This document shows positions 44,311 to 53,185 of a DNA stretch of 64,000 bases, piece by piece (position 1 is the first letter of the stretch; each line of letters begins with the position of its first letter). The DNA is from Prevotella sp. DNF00663 (GTDB lineage: Bacteria; Bacteroidota; Bacteroidia; Bacteroidales; Bacteroidaceae): the NCBI RefSeq assembly GCF_001553265.1, contig NZ_KQ960613.1, forward strand, positions 1-64,000. Direction: 5' to 3'. A program made the position numbers and the translations under genes. Below the pieces are notes generated by a model. That model had not been told where the DNA came from and did not search any database. It saw only the letters and a list, made by a program, of their open reading frames with translations.

Positions 44311-45462
44311 ATGAGCAATATAGAAGTAAGACAGATAACGAGCCGTAAACAACTGAAGGAGTTTATCAAGTTCAGAAACGACTTATACCGCGATTGTGAG
44401 TATGCTGTACCCTTCTTATACAGCGAAGAGATGGCTACACTCGACAAGAATAAGAACGCATCGTTCGAATGTTGCCAAACCATTTACTTTATGGCTTATC
44501 GCGAGGGGAAACCGGTTGGACGCATCGCAGGTATCATCAACGAACGCGCCAACGAGGCATGGAAGAACAATACCGTACGTTTCGGATGGTTCGACTTTGT
44601 AGACGACATTGAAGTATCCCGCAGTCTGCTCAACGCAGTGGAAGAGTGGGGACACAACAAGGGTATGGATGTGATGGCAGGACCATTGGGATTCACCGAT
44701 ATGGATCGCGAAGGAATGCTGATAGAAGGATTTGATCAGCTCGAAACAATGTATACCAATTACAACTATCCTTACTATGCTGACCACATGGAAAGGCTCG
44801 GTGGATTTGAAAAAGACAACGACTATAAGGAGTATCTCATCAAAGTACCAGAGAAAATACCGGAAAAATTCGGCAAACTCAGCGCGATGATAGAGCAGCG
44901 ATACAACCTGCATGCACACCAACTCACACGTAGAGAAATACTGAAAGAGGGGTATGGACGCAAAATATTCGACTTACTGAACATTACATATAAAAACCTT
45001 TATGGGTTCTCGCAGCTGTCAGAACGACAGATAAAACAACTCGTAGAATCCTATATGCGTATAGCCGACGTGAATCTCATATCGGTTATAGAAGATGGAA
45101 ACAATCCCGGCAAGCCGGTAGGGTTCGGCGTTACGTTCCCATCTTTCTCTCAAGCGCTACGCAAATGCAATGGAAACCTGTGGCCACTTGGTTGGTGGGA
45201 AATGTTGAAAGTGGCACTATGGCACCGTACAGAGGTGGTAGACTTGTTATTGATAGGCGTTCTTCCCGAATACAGAAGCAAGGGAGTGAATGCCCTTATC
45301 TTCAATAAACTCATACAACAGTGCCAAGAATATGGTTTCAAAATTGCCGAAGCTCTGCCTCAGATGGAAACCAACGAAGGGGTACAAAGCCAATGGCAAT
45401 ATCTAGAATCCATACAACATAAACGCCACAGGTGCTATAAGAAACAATTGATAAAAGAATAA
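44311..45462 (+). CDS. GNAT-like protein, second of a tandem pair
   Basis: This 383-residue protein is collinear with the upstream gene: [62 protein letters not shown] and [20 protein letters not shown] repeat in the same order. The two differ at many positions, so the duplication is old. An in-frame TTG three bases earlier is possible, but the ATG at 44311 is the natural start. Function unknown. The 13-bp gap to parE indicates co-transcription. Confidence 0.75.
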   Translation: MSNIEVRQITSRKQLKEFIKFRNDLYRDCEYAVPFLYSEEMATLDKNKNASFECCQTIYFMAYREGKPVGRIAGIINERANEAWKNNTVRFGWFDFVDDIEVSRSLLNAVEEWGHNKGMDVMAGPLGFTDMDREGMLIEGFDQLETMYTNYNYPYYADHMERLGGFEKDNDYKEYLIKVPEKIPEKFGKLSAMIEQRYNLHAHQLTRREILKEGYGRKIFDLLNITYKNLYGFSQLSERQIKQLVESYMRIADVNLISVIEDGNNPGKPVGFGVTFPSFSQALRKCNGNLWPLGWWEMLKVALWHRTEVVDLLLIGVLPEYRSKGVNALIFNKLIQQCQEYGFKIAEALPQMETNEGVQSQWQYLESIQHKRHRCYKKQLIKE

Positions 45463-45475
45463 CAACCAACGATAT

Positions 45476-47437
45476 ATGAAAGAAGAGGACAATATACCAC
45501 AGACAGAACAAGTCGTCTACAACGAAGATAACATCCGAACACTGTCGGGTACGGAACACATCCGTACTCGACCGGGTATGTATATCGGCCGATTAGGCGA
45601 TGGAACGTTGCCCGAAGACGGTATCTACGTGCTACTGAAGGAAGTCATCGACAATTCTATTGACGAGTTTAAGATGAATGCCGGTAAGCGCATAGAGATT
45701 GATATAGAGGATCACTTGCGCGTGACGGTGCGCGACTATGGCCGTGGAATCCCACAAGGAAGTCTTATCTCGGCCGTATCAGAGTTGAACACAAGCGGTA
45801 AATTCGACTCGAAGGCCTTCAAAAAGAGTATCGGTCTGAATGGAGTAGGTGTGAAAGCTGTGAATGCACTCAGCTCTCATTTCACCGCATCGTCGTACAG
45901 AGACGGTAAAGTAAGGGTCGCTGAGTTTGAATGTGGTAAGCTTATTAAAGATACAACTGAAGACTCTGAAGACGAAAACGGAACGTGTATTTACTTTGAA
46001 CCCGACAAGACGCTGTTCAAAAACTATAGCTTTCACGACGACATCGTGGAGAATATGCTGCGCAACTACACTTACCTGAACATAGGACTGACCATTATGT
46101 TCAACGGAAGACGTATCCACAGCCGCAACGGACTGGAGGATTTGTTGAGCGACAACATGACTAACGACGGACTATATCCTATCATCCACATCGCAGGAGA
46201 GGATATCGAGATAGCCTTTACACACACCAATCAGTATGGAGAGGAGTATCATTCGTTTGTCAACGGACAGCATACGACGCAAGGCGGAACCCATCAGACG
46301 GCATTCAAGGAGCACATTGCGCGTACCATCAAGGAGTTTTTCAACAAAGGTTACGAGTATACGGACATTAGAAACGGACTGGTTGCCGCTATTGCTATCA
46401 ACGTTGAGGAACCTCTTTTTGAAAGCCAAACGAAGATAAAGTTAGGGTCTCTCACCATGAGTCCGCAAGAAGGAAGCGTGAGTGTGAACAAGTTTGTGGG
46501 CGATTTCCTCAAAACTGAGGTTGACAACTATCTGCATAAAAATCCTGCCGTGGCCGAGGTGATGCAGCAAAAGATACAATCGAGCGAACACGAACGAAAG
46601 GCTATGGCCGGCGTTACCAAACTGGCACGTGAGCGAGCAAAGAAAGCTAACCTCCACAACCGTAAACTTCGCGACTGTAGAGTACACTTCTGTGACGCAA
46701 AGAACGAACGTAAAGAAGAGAGTTGTATCTTTATTACGGAGGGTGATTCGGCCAGTGGAAGCATCACCAAGAGTCGCGATGTGACCACACAGGCGGTATT
46801 CTCACTGCGTGGAAAGCCCCTTAATTCGTTTGGATTGACCAAGAAAGTGGTTTATGAAAACGAGGAATTCAACCTTTTACAGGCCGCTCTCGACATAGAA
46901 GACGGGTTGGATATGCTGCGTTACAACAAGGTGATTGTTGCCACCGATGCCGATGTTGACGGCATGCATATTCGCTTACTCATCATCACTTTCTTCCTTC
47001 AGTTCTTCCCGGAACTCATAAAGAAGGGACATGTATACGTGTTACAGACTCCATTGTTCCGTGTTCGTAATCGCAGAACGAAAATAAAAGACAAAGAAGT
47101 GATTGCAGAAGCCGATGCCAAACTGCGTAAAGGCGAGCGTAAAAACGACTTTATCACGCATTATTGTTATACCGACGAGGAACGCAAAGAGTCTATCCGA
47201 CGCCTCGGTCCGGACCCGGAAATCACCCGATTCAAAGGACTTGGAGAGATTAGTCCGGAAGAGTTTGCCCACTTCATCGGCCCAGACATGCGCTTGGAAC
47301 AAGTCACTCTCCACAAAAACGACCAAGTACAGAAGCTCTTGGAATACTACATGGGCAAGAATACTATAGAGCGCCAGAACTTCATCATCGACAACTTGGT
47401 AGTGGAAGAGGATATTCCAGAAGAAGCAGACTTATAA
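45476..47437 (+). CDS. parE: DNA topoisomerase IV subunit B
   Basis: This 653-residue ATPase subunit decatenates sister chromosomes together with ParC. It has a GHKL ATPase ([14 protein letters not shown], then DYGRGIPQG and [16 protein letters not shown]), a transducer domain, and a TOPRIM domain with E422 in EGDSASGS and D491/D493 in DADVDG. The RTRPGMYIG segment is the standard N-terminal motif. It is assigned to ParE rather than GyrB on overall resemblance to Bacteroidetes topoisomerase IV proteins ([19 protein letters not shown]); parC is not in the window, so some doubt remains. Confidence 0.88.
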   Translation: MKEEDNIPQTEQVVYNEDNIRTLSGTEHIRTRPGMYIGRLGDGTLPEDGIYVLLKEVIDNSIDEFKMNAGKRIEIDIEDHLRVTVRDYGRGIPQGSLISAVSELNTSGKFDSKAFKKSIGLNGVGVKAVNALSSHFTASSYRDGKVRVAEFECGKLIKDTTEDSEDENGTCIYFEPDKTLFKNYSFHDDIVENMLRNYTYLNIGLTIMFNGRRIHSRNGLEDLLSDNMTNDGLYPIIHIAGEDIEIAFTHTNQYGEEYHSFVNGQHTTQGGTHQTAFKEHIARTIKEFFNKGYEYTDIRNGLVAAIAINVEEPLFESQTKIKLGSLTMSPQEGSVSVNKFVGDFLKTEVDNYLHKNPAVAEVMQQKIQSSEHERKAMAGVTKLARERAKKANLHNRKLRDCRVHFCDAKNERKEESCIFITEGDSASGSITKSRDVTTQAVFSLRGKPLNSFGLTKKVVYENEEFNLLQAALDIEDGLDMLRYNKVIVATDADVDGMHIRLLIITFFLQFFPELIKKGHVYVLQTPLFRVRNRRTKIKDKEVIAEADAKLRKGERKNDFITHYCYTDEERKESIRRLGPDPEITRFKGLGEISPEEFAHFIGPDMRLEQVTLHKNDQVQKLLEYYMGKNTIERQNFIIDNLVVEEDIPEEADL

Positions 47438-47506
47438 ATTTGTTTCTCGAAAAGATAAGAGGTAGATGGCAAAATCTATAGAATCAAATATTAGAAGAGA
47501 ACTTTC

Positions 47507-49138
47507 ATGAATACATTAGAAAATAGAAGAAAGAGCCTAAATAAAAGTATTTTAGAGTGTAAGAGCCATTCCCATTCTCTTGCCTCTTATCTCTTCGCTT
47601 TTATATTATTGTCGTTTGTCTGTGCAGTACAAGCACAAACAAATAACAATATGCGTAAGCTACAGATAGCAGAAATGGCTATCAACAACCTGTACGTGGA
47701 CAGTGTGGACGAAGAGAAACTGATAGAAGACGGCATCAGAGGCATGCTGTCGAAGCTGGATCCACATTCTTCCTATACCACAGCAAAGGAAACAAAAAGC
47801 ATGAACGAACCACTTGAGGGTTCATTCGAGGGTATAGGCGTGCAGTTCAACATGGTTCAAGACACGCTACTCGTCATCCAACCGGTCACCGGTGGACCTT
47901 CCGAGCGTATGGGAATACTTGCCGGCGACCGTATTGTCAGTGTCGATGGTGTCGCCATTGCCGGTGTCAAGATGGCGAAAGAAGATATTATGAAACGCTT
48001 GCGTGGCCCTAAAGGCACGAAAGTAAAGCTCGGTGTCATCCGAAGAGGCATTGCCGACCGTCTCACTTTCACTATTACACGCGACAAAATACCCGTTAAA
48101 ACCATCGACGCTACCTACATGATTCGGCCTCAAGTAGGCTATATTCGCATCGAAGGATTTGGTGCTACTACCTATAACGAGTTCATGGAAAGCGTCAAGA
48201 AACTACAACAACAAGGTATGCGTGACCTCATTCTCGACCTTCAAGAGAATGGTGGAGGCTATCTTATAGCTGCTGTCCAAATAGCAAATGAGTTCCTCCA
48301 CAAAAACGATTTGATAGTCTATACCCAAGGGCGCACCGTTCCACGTCAAGAATACCGTGCTCAGGGCGATGGCAAATTGCTCGATGGAAAGGTCATTGTG
48401 CTTGTAAATGAATTCTCGGCATCGGCTGCCGAGATTGTCACCGGTGCCATCCAAGACCAAGACAGAGGTCAGGTAGTAGGCCGACGAAGCTTTGGTAAAG
48501 GGCTCGTTCAACGCCCCATCGAGTTTCCCGACGGCTCTATGATTCGCCTCACCATCGCACATTACTACACCCCAACGGGCCGTTGCATCCAAAAGCCCTA
48601 TACCAAAGGCGACAACGAAGACTATGGTATGGACCTCGAAAAACGCTTCAAGCATGGCGAACTCTATAGTGCCGACAGCATCCACTTTGCCGATTCGCTG
48701 AAGTATCAGACCCTTCGACTCAAGCGAACTGTCTACGGTGGTGGTGGTATCATGCCCGATTACTTCGTTCCACTCGACACTACGCAGTACACATCTCTGC
48801 ACCGTCAGTTGGCTGCCAAGAGTATTATCATCAACGCCAACCTCAAGTATGTGGACAATAACCGCAAGCGTTTGCAGAAAGAATACACTTCTTTTACCGA
48901 TTTCAACGCCCGCTACACTACGCCACAGAGTCTGATAGACGAGATTATGGAGGAGGCTAAGAAGCAAAAGATCAAGCCCGTTGACAACAAAGAGCTGCAA
49001 CGTACGCTCCCCACACTGCGCAACCAGCTGAAGGCACTCGTTGCTCGCGACCTTTGGGATATGAGCGAATACTTCCAAATCATGAACGAACAAAACCACG
49101 TGGTACAAAAGGCCGTAAGTCTATTGAATCATGAATAG
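47507..49138 (+). CDS. S41 carboxy-terminal processing protease
   Basis: This 543-residue periplasmic CtpA-type protease has an N-terminal hydrophobic segment (LASYLFAFILLSFVCAVQA, about 26-44), a PDZ domain (about 100-180, with GILAGDRIVSVDGV), and the S41 core with the Ser/Lys dyad S306 (EFSASAAEI) and K331 (SFGKGLVQ). The 25-residue spacing equals that of plant CtpA. Such enzymes trim or degrade envelope proteins from their C-termini. The 28 residues before the hydrophobic segment form a longer than usual cytoplasmic part. It is followed 19 bp later by the THUMP-like methyltransferase. Confidence 0.92.
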   Translation: MNTLENRRKSLNKSILECKSHSHSLASYLFAFILLSFVCAVQAQTNNNMRKLQIAEMAINNLYVDSVDEEKLIEDGIRGMLSKLDPHSSYTTAKETKSMNEPLEGSFEGIGVQFNMVQDTLLVIQPVTGGPSERMGILAGDRIVSVDGVAIAGVKMAKEDIMKRLRGPKGTKVKLGVIRRGIADRLTFTITRDKIPVKTIDATYMIRPQVGYIRIEGFGATTYNEFMESVKKLQQQGMRDLILDLQENGGGYLIAAVQIANEFLHKNDLIVYTQGRTVPRQEYRAQGDGKLLDGKVIVLVNEFSASAAEIVTGAIQDQDRGQVVGRRSFGKGLVQRPIEFPDGSMIRLTIAHYYTPTGRCIQKPYTKGDNEDYGMDLEKRFKHGELYSADSIHFADSLKYQTLRLKRTVYGGGGIMPDYFVPLDTTQYTSLHRQLAAKSIIINANLKYVDNNRKRLQKEYTSFTDFNARYTTPQSLIDEIMEEAKKQKIKPVDNKELQRTLPTLRNQLKALVARDLWDMSEYFQIMNEQNHVVQKAVSLLNHE

Positions 49139-49157
49139 TCGCTGAGAAGAAGTATCT

Positions 49158-50360
49158 ATGAATACGGCAACTTCCGAATTTATCCGTCTACATGCCACTG
49201 AAGATGTGCGACAGTTGGCTTTTCAAGCCGCTCGCTACCCTGATGTAGACATGAGGTTGGCTCTCGACCAAATAGCAGGTCGACAGGCTGCCTACACGAA
49301 GTTGCCCACATGGGCTGCCACCGACGGCTTACTCTATCCTCCACACCTCTCCATGGAGCAATGCAGTTCGGAACAAACGGCACACTATAAAGCACGTTTG
49401 GCCGAACGTCTCTGCCCACATGCCGGCTCATTGGTCGACCTTACAGGCGGTTTTGGGGTCGACTTTTCTTTCATGGCACGTTCATTTACATCGTGCACCT
49501 ATGTAGAGCAGCAGACTCATCTCTACGAAATTGCCCATCATAATTTTAATCTTCTAGGGCTAACACAGGCTCATATCATCTGCGGAAATGGCATTGAGCA
49601 CCTTGAATCAATGCCTGCTGCCGACATCATCTTTATTGATCCGGCACGTCGAGATGCCCAAGGAGCGAAGACAGTAGCCATATCCGACTGTACACCCGAC
49701 GTACTTCGACTGGTTTCGCAACTCAAACAGAAATCTCTTTATACACTCATCAAACTCTCTCCCATGCTCGATTGGCACCAAGCCGTGGTCGATATGGGCC
49801 GACAAGGCATGCCTGTTTGCGAAGTACATATCGTTTCGGTAAAGAACGAATGTAAAGAGTTGCTCCTCGTAGCCGAGGGTGAAAAGGCCGCACACAGTCC
49901 GCTCCGCGTCTTCTGTGTGAATGATAATGAAATGTTCTCTTACGACGATGAGGCCGAAGGAAACTATCCACAACGTATTCTGAATGGCGATATCACGCCC
50001 GGCAAATATCTCTATGAGCCACACGCTGCAGCCATGAAAGCCGGTTGTTATGGTTTGCTCACCAAGCAATGGGATGTGACTGCCGTCGCTTCCAACTCCC
50101 ATTTATTTGTTTCCACCGATTTACAAGCCGATTTCCCCGGTCGCCGATTCCGCATCACAGCCGTCACTTCGATGAACAAGAAGAGCCTGAAAACAGCCTT
50201 GTCGAGCATCCATCAGGCTAATATAGCTACTCGCAACTTCCCTCTTTCAGCCCCTGAACTACGCAAACGACTACGACTGAAAGACGGTGGAGACGTCTAT
50301 TTGTTTGCCACAACCGACACTTTGGGCAATCATCTTATCCTCATCACGAGTCCCTGTTAA
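49158..50360 (+). CDS. Class I SAM-dependent methyltransferase with THUMP-like C-terminal domain
   Basis: The 400-residue protein has a Rossmann SAM motif LVDLTGGFGVD (92-102), YVEQQTHLYEIA as motif II, and IFIDPARRD (about 164-172) as motif IV. The C-terminal part (ITPGKYLYEPHAA, then FRITAVTSMNKKSLK) corresponds to the ferredoxin-like and THUMP-like domains seen in the Bacteroidetes PG_1098 family. An RNA substrate is therefore likely, but none has been assigned. It lies in the run with parE and the S41 protease. Confidence 0.85.
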   Translation: MNTATSEFIRLHATEDVRQLAFQAARYPDVDMRLALDQIAGRQAAYTKLPTWAATDGLLYPPHLSMEQCSSEQTAHYKARLAERLCPHAGSLVDLTGGFGVDFSFMARSFTSCTYVEQQTHLYEIAHHNFNLLGLTQAHIICGNGIEHLESMPAADIIFIDPARRDAQGAKTVAISDCTPDVLRLVSQLKQKSLYTLIKLSPMLDWHQAVVDMGRQGMPVCEVHIVSVKNECKELLLVAEGEKAAHSPLRVFCVNDNEMFSYDDEAEGNYPQRILNGDITPGKYLYEPHAAAMKAGCYGLLTKQWDVTAVASNSHLFVSTDLQADFPGRRFRITAVTSMNKKSLKTALSSIHQANIATRNFPLSAPELRKRLRLKDGGDVYLFATTDTLGNHLILITSPC

Positions 50361-50388
50361 GCAAATACAATCATAACTATCAAATAAC

Positions 50389-51255
50389 ATGAAACAGTTA
50401 AAGACTATCATTCTATTATCAATGGTGCTTCTGACCATCGCATTACAACCGGCAGAAGCTCGTAAAGTACAGAAAACACGCCTTACCATCGCCTCATTCA
50501 ACCTGCGCATGGACACCAAAGACGACGGTATCAACCAATGGAGCAATCGCAAAGAACTCGTCAAAAGCCTTATCCGATTCCATGATTTCGACATCGTGGG
50601 AACGCAAGAAGGCTTCAAACACATGCTCGACGGCGTGGCAGAATTACCTGAATACGCTTGGATAGGAGAGGGACGCGACGGTGGAGACGATGGAGAACAC
50701 TCGGCCATCTTCTACAAACGCGTCAAATACGAACTGTTGAAACATGGTGACTTCTGGTACTCAGAGACACCAAATCAAGTAGGCTTGGGATGGGATGCGA
50801 AGTGTTGCAACCGCATTTGTTCGTGGGGTAAGTTCCGCGATAAGCTCACCGGAAAAGTATTCTTTGTCTTCAACTCGCACTACGATCACGAAGGAGAGGT
50901 GGCACGTCGCGAATCTTCCAAGCTTTTACTTAAGAAAATACGCGAGATAGCAGGCACTGATGCCACCGTATTTGCCACCGGTGACTTCAACGCAGTGCCT
51001 ACCGACGAACCTATTCAGACCCTTTTGGGCGACGGATTGCTGGCCGATAGCTACCGCATTACGCAACAGGCACCCTACGGAACAACCTGTACCTACCACG
51101 GATATAAAGTTCCCAAGCCCGGAAACGATTATCGTATAGACTACGTTTTCGTCACCAAGGATATTCGTATCTTGCAATACGGCAGCTTAAACGAATTGCC
51201 TTACGGCCGTTTCCCATCCGACCACTTCCCCATTATGGTCAAAGCTGAGATGTAA
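50389..51255 (+). CDS. Secreted endonuclease/exonuclease/phosphatase-fold hydrolase
   Basis: This 288-residue EEP-fold protein has a signal peptide ending near QPAEA (about residue 24). All metal and catalytic positions are visible: N in SFNLRMD, E in GTQEGF, H in NSHYDHEGEVARRES, D and N in TGDFNAVPTDE, and the DYRIDYVF...SDHFPIMVKAEM ending. Bacteroidales encode many of these; substrates include phosphodiesters and sphingomyelin- or inositol-type phosphates. The specific substrate is unknown. It is the last gene of the run. Confidence 0.88.
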   Translation: MKQLKTIILLSMVLLTIALQPAEARKVQKTRLTIASFNLRMDTKDDGINQWSNRKELVKSLIRFHDFDIVGTQEGFKHMLDGVAELPEYAWIGEGRDGGDDGEHSAIFYKRVKYELLKHGDFWYSETPNQVGLGWDAKCCNRICSWGKFRDKLTGKVFFVFNSHYDHEGEVARRESSKLLLKKIREIAGTDATVFATGDFNAVPTDEPIQTLLGDGLLADSYRITQQAPYGTTCTYHGYKVPKPGNDYRIDYVFVTKDIRILQYGSLNELPYGRFPSDHFPIMVKAEM

Positions 51256-51261
51256 TAAAAC

Positions 51262-51295
51262 CTATCCTCTCCCTCTTCCTAGGAGAGGGAGAGGA
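51262..51295. repeat. CTCTCCCTC/GAGGGAGAG hairpin
   Basis: ATCCTCTCCCTC and GAGGGAGAGGAT pair closely, but no T-run follows. It belongs with the CTCCC-type hairpins at other loci and may act as a 3'-end structure. Confidence 0.5.
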
Positions 51296-51339
51296 TGGAA
51301 GTTAGCAGAAGTAAGCTAGAATAAAAACTACTAGAAAGT

Positions 51340-51450
51340 TTGAAGTTAACAGACATTTGTCCATTAACTCCCGTTATCTCCCTTATAACTTCTAATTACT
51401 CCTGCTATAACTCCTTTCCCCCTTTTATCTCCCCATAACTCCTTTAAACG
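51340..51450. repeat. AACTCC-type low-complexity tract
   Basis: Degenerate units such as TTAACTCCCGTTATCTCC and ATAACTCCTTT run up to the next start codon. The inverse type lies at 52783-52830. Confidence 0.6.
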
Positions 51451-51452
51451 AC

Positions 51453-51902
51453 ATGCAATACCAAATAGAAACTGCCACAGGGCAAGATACAGAGACCATC
51501 GTACAATTCCAATTGGACATGGCACGCGAAAGTGAAGATAATAAATTGGATTATGCCACCGTACGCGAGGGCGTAAAAGCTGCCATCGAGGATGATTCCA
51601 AGGCTACATATTTATTGGCCAAAGCCCCAGAGACAGGCGACGTATTAGGCTGTCTAATGCTCACTACTGAGTGGTCTGACTGGTGTAACGCACCCTATTA
51701 TTGGATTCAATCGGTATATGTACGCCCTACAGCACGTCGAAAGGGAGTCTTTAGGGAATTGTTCGAATTTGCAAAGATAGTCGCTCAGAGCGAAAATGCG
51801 GCTGCTCTACGCTTGTATGTCGACAAGAACAACAACGTTGCCCAGCGTGTGTATCAATCTTTGGGCATGCACGATAGCCATTATCTGATGTACGAGCTAT
51901 AA
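51453..51902 (+). CDS. GNAT family N-acetyltransferase
   Basis: This 149-residue single-domain acetyltransferase has a beta4 strand (GCLMLTTEWSDW) followed by YYWIQSVYVRPTARRKGVFREL, whose RRKGVF loop is the acetyl-CoA pyrophosphate-binding motif, and the C-terminal AALRLYVDKNNNVAQRVYQS and LGM elements. The Asn-rich turn before the last helix is typical. The substrate is unknown. It is not close in sequence to the larger pair at 43126-45462. No TAnnTTTG box was seen in the repeat-filled upstream spacer. Confidence 0.88.
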   Translation: MQYQIETATGQDTETIVQFQLDMARESEDNKLDYATVREGVKAAIEDDSKATYLLAKAPETGDVLGCLMLTTEWSDWCNAPYYWIQSVYVRPTARRKGVFRELFEFAKIVAQSENAAALRLYVDKNNNVAQRVYQSLGMHDSHYLMYEL

Positions 51903-52005
51903 GATTCGTCAACTTTATAGCGGCGATTATACATCGTTTCCCGTTGTTGATTTACTAATAATGTACGCCTTTTCACGAGGGAGACGAAAGACTTTCCATC
52001 CTACA

Positions 52006-52181
52006 ACTCAAGAACTTAAAAACTCAACTCGTCTACTTGTCAACTTAAAACCATCTCCCTCTCCTTGGGGGAGAGTTGGGGTGGGGCTTCTGCAGCGCCT
52101 TCTCAGCATCGCTGCCTAGCCCTTTCAAGAATGCTGAAAAGCCCAAACAATAATGCTGTCTAGCCTCTGCAGTAACCTCAA
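52006..52181. repeat. Composite intergenic module, locus 3
   Basis: The order is CTCGTCTACTTGTCAACTT tract (52037-52055 region), CTCCCTCTCCTTGGGGGAGAG hairpin with TTGGGGTGGGGCT, then CAGCATCGCTG, GAATGCTGAAAAG and AATGCTGTC units. It runs up to the convergent rnhB stop. Confidence 0.7.
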
Positions 52182-52780
52182 AACTCCAAACTGAGTTCCT
52201 CATTTCCTAATAAATTATACGATTTTCGATGATAAGGAGTGATGCCATATTGCTTAATGGCCTCACGATGCTTGCGTGTGGGATAGCCCATATTGTGTTG
52301 CCAATCGTACATGGGATACTCCTTGGCAATGGATTCCATATAATCATCGCGAAAGGTTTTGGCCAAAATACTGGCCGCAGCAATGGCTTGGAACTTACCA
52401 TCGCCCTTGACTATCGTAGTATAAGGCACATCGTGATAGGGGCGGAAACGGTTTCCATCGACAATAATCGCTTCCGGTCGTACCTGTAACTGGTCGAGTG
52501 CACGGTGCATAGCCAAGAAACTTGCATTGAGAATATTAATATGGTCTATCTCTTCAGGGGTGACAATGCCCACGGCCCATGCCTCTGCGTCGCGTATAAT
52601 CAGTTCGCGCAGCTGATTACGTTTGGCATGTGAGAGTTGCTTACTATCATTGAGCGCAGGATTATCATAATCAAGTGGCAGGATGACGGCGGCGGCATAA
52701 ACGCTTCCGGCAAGGCATCCACGACCGGCTTCGTCGCACCCGGCTTCTATTAAATTGGTATAATAATGTGGGGAAAGCAT
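52178..52780 (-). CDS. rnhB: Ribonuclease HII
   Basis: RNase HII cuts 5' of single ribonucleotides in DNA and degrades RNA:DNA hybrids. The 200-residue protein has the catalytic D16-E17 in CDEAGRGCLAGSVYAAAV, LNDSKQLSHAKR, the IIVDGNRFRP strand with the third acidic residue, and KGDGKFQAIAAASILAKT with the fourth. The length is standard. An AGGAGTGGAGAGTTAAG-type low-complexity tract lies just upstream, and no clear -7 box was found. Confidence 0.95.
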   Translation of the reverse strand: MLSPHYYTNLIEAGCDEAGRGCLAGSVYAAAVILPLDYDNPALNDSKQLSHAKRNQLRELIIRDAEAWAVGIVTPEEIDHINILNASFLAMHRALDQLQVRPEAIIVDGNRFRPYHDVPYTTIVKGDGKFQAIAAASILAKTFRDDYMESIAKEYPMYDWQHNMGYPTRKHREAIKQYGITPYHRKSYNLLGNEELSLEF

Positions 52781-52782
52781 AG

Positions 52783-52830
52783 AGGAGTGGAGAGTTAAGA
52801 GTGAGAAGTAAGGAGTTAGAAATATTGGAT
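52783..52830. repeat. GGAGTTAG-type low-complexity tract
   Basis: GAGGAGTGGAGAGTTAAGAG and following units form the complement type of the tract at 51340-51450. It lies upstream of rnhB. Confidence 0.6.
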
Positions 52831-52888
52831 ATTAACTTTATTAAACCTTATTCGATATATAGTGAAATAACACTTCCACCAATTGTCC

Positions 52889-52896
52889 TAACTTTG
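52889..52896 (+). promoter_or_regulatory. -7 box of the orphan small gene
   Basis: TAACTTTG, 25 nt before the ATG at 52922. Confidence 0.65.
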
Positions 52897-52921
52897 CACC
52901 TACTAAAGAAAGGAATGAAAG

Positions 52922-53185
52922 ATGGAAAAAAATATCACTCTGCCCGTACAAACAAACATGTGGAAGGACGTAACCGATAAGTTGCTTATGCCTATTGACT
53001 GGTTGCGTAACTATTATGGCAGCGTTCTGGGCAAGGAAATCACGATAAGACAGACTGCACTGTTGCTAAATGTACAAGCAGCTTTTGCCATGAGTGCACT
53101 GCCGGTAGATGGTTCTTCGCTCATGAGACTGGCTTGCTGCGGATGGTTTATCTACGCATTGAAGTGCTGCAAAGATGAACTTTAG
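52922..53185 (+). CDS. Hypothetical 87-residue protein
   Basis: I do not recognise a family. The product begins MEKNITLPVQTNMWKDVTD, has a basic or aromatic middle part (PIDWLRNYYGSVLGKEIT), and then hydrophobic residues 47-80 (LLLNVQAAFAMSALP, and CCGWFIYALKCC near the end) with a terminal cysteine cluster. A near-consensus -7 box and a plausible start suggest it is expressed. Its stop codon overlaps the convergent sufS stop by 4 bp. It may be a peripheral or single-pass membrane protein; any link with the Suf system is speculation. Confidence 0.6.
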   Translation: MEKNITLPVQTNMWKDVTDKLLMPIDWLRNYYGSVLGKEITIRQTALLLNVQAAFAMSALPVDGSSLMRLACCGWFIYALKCCKDEL

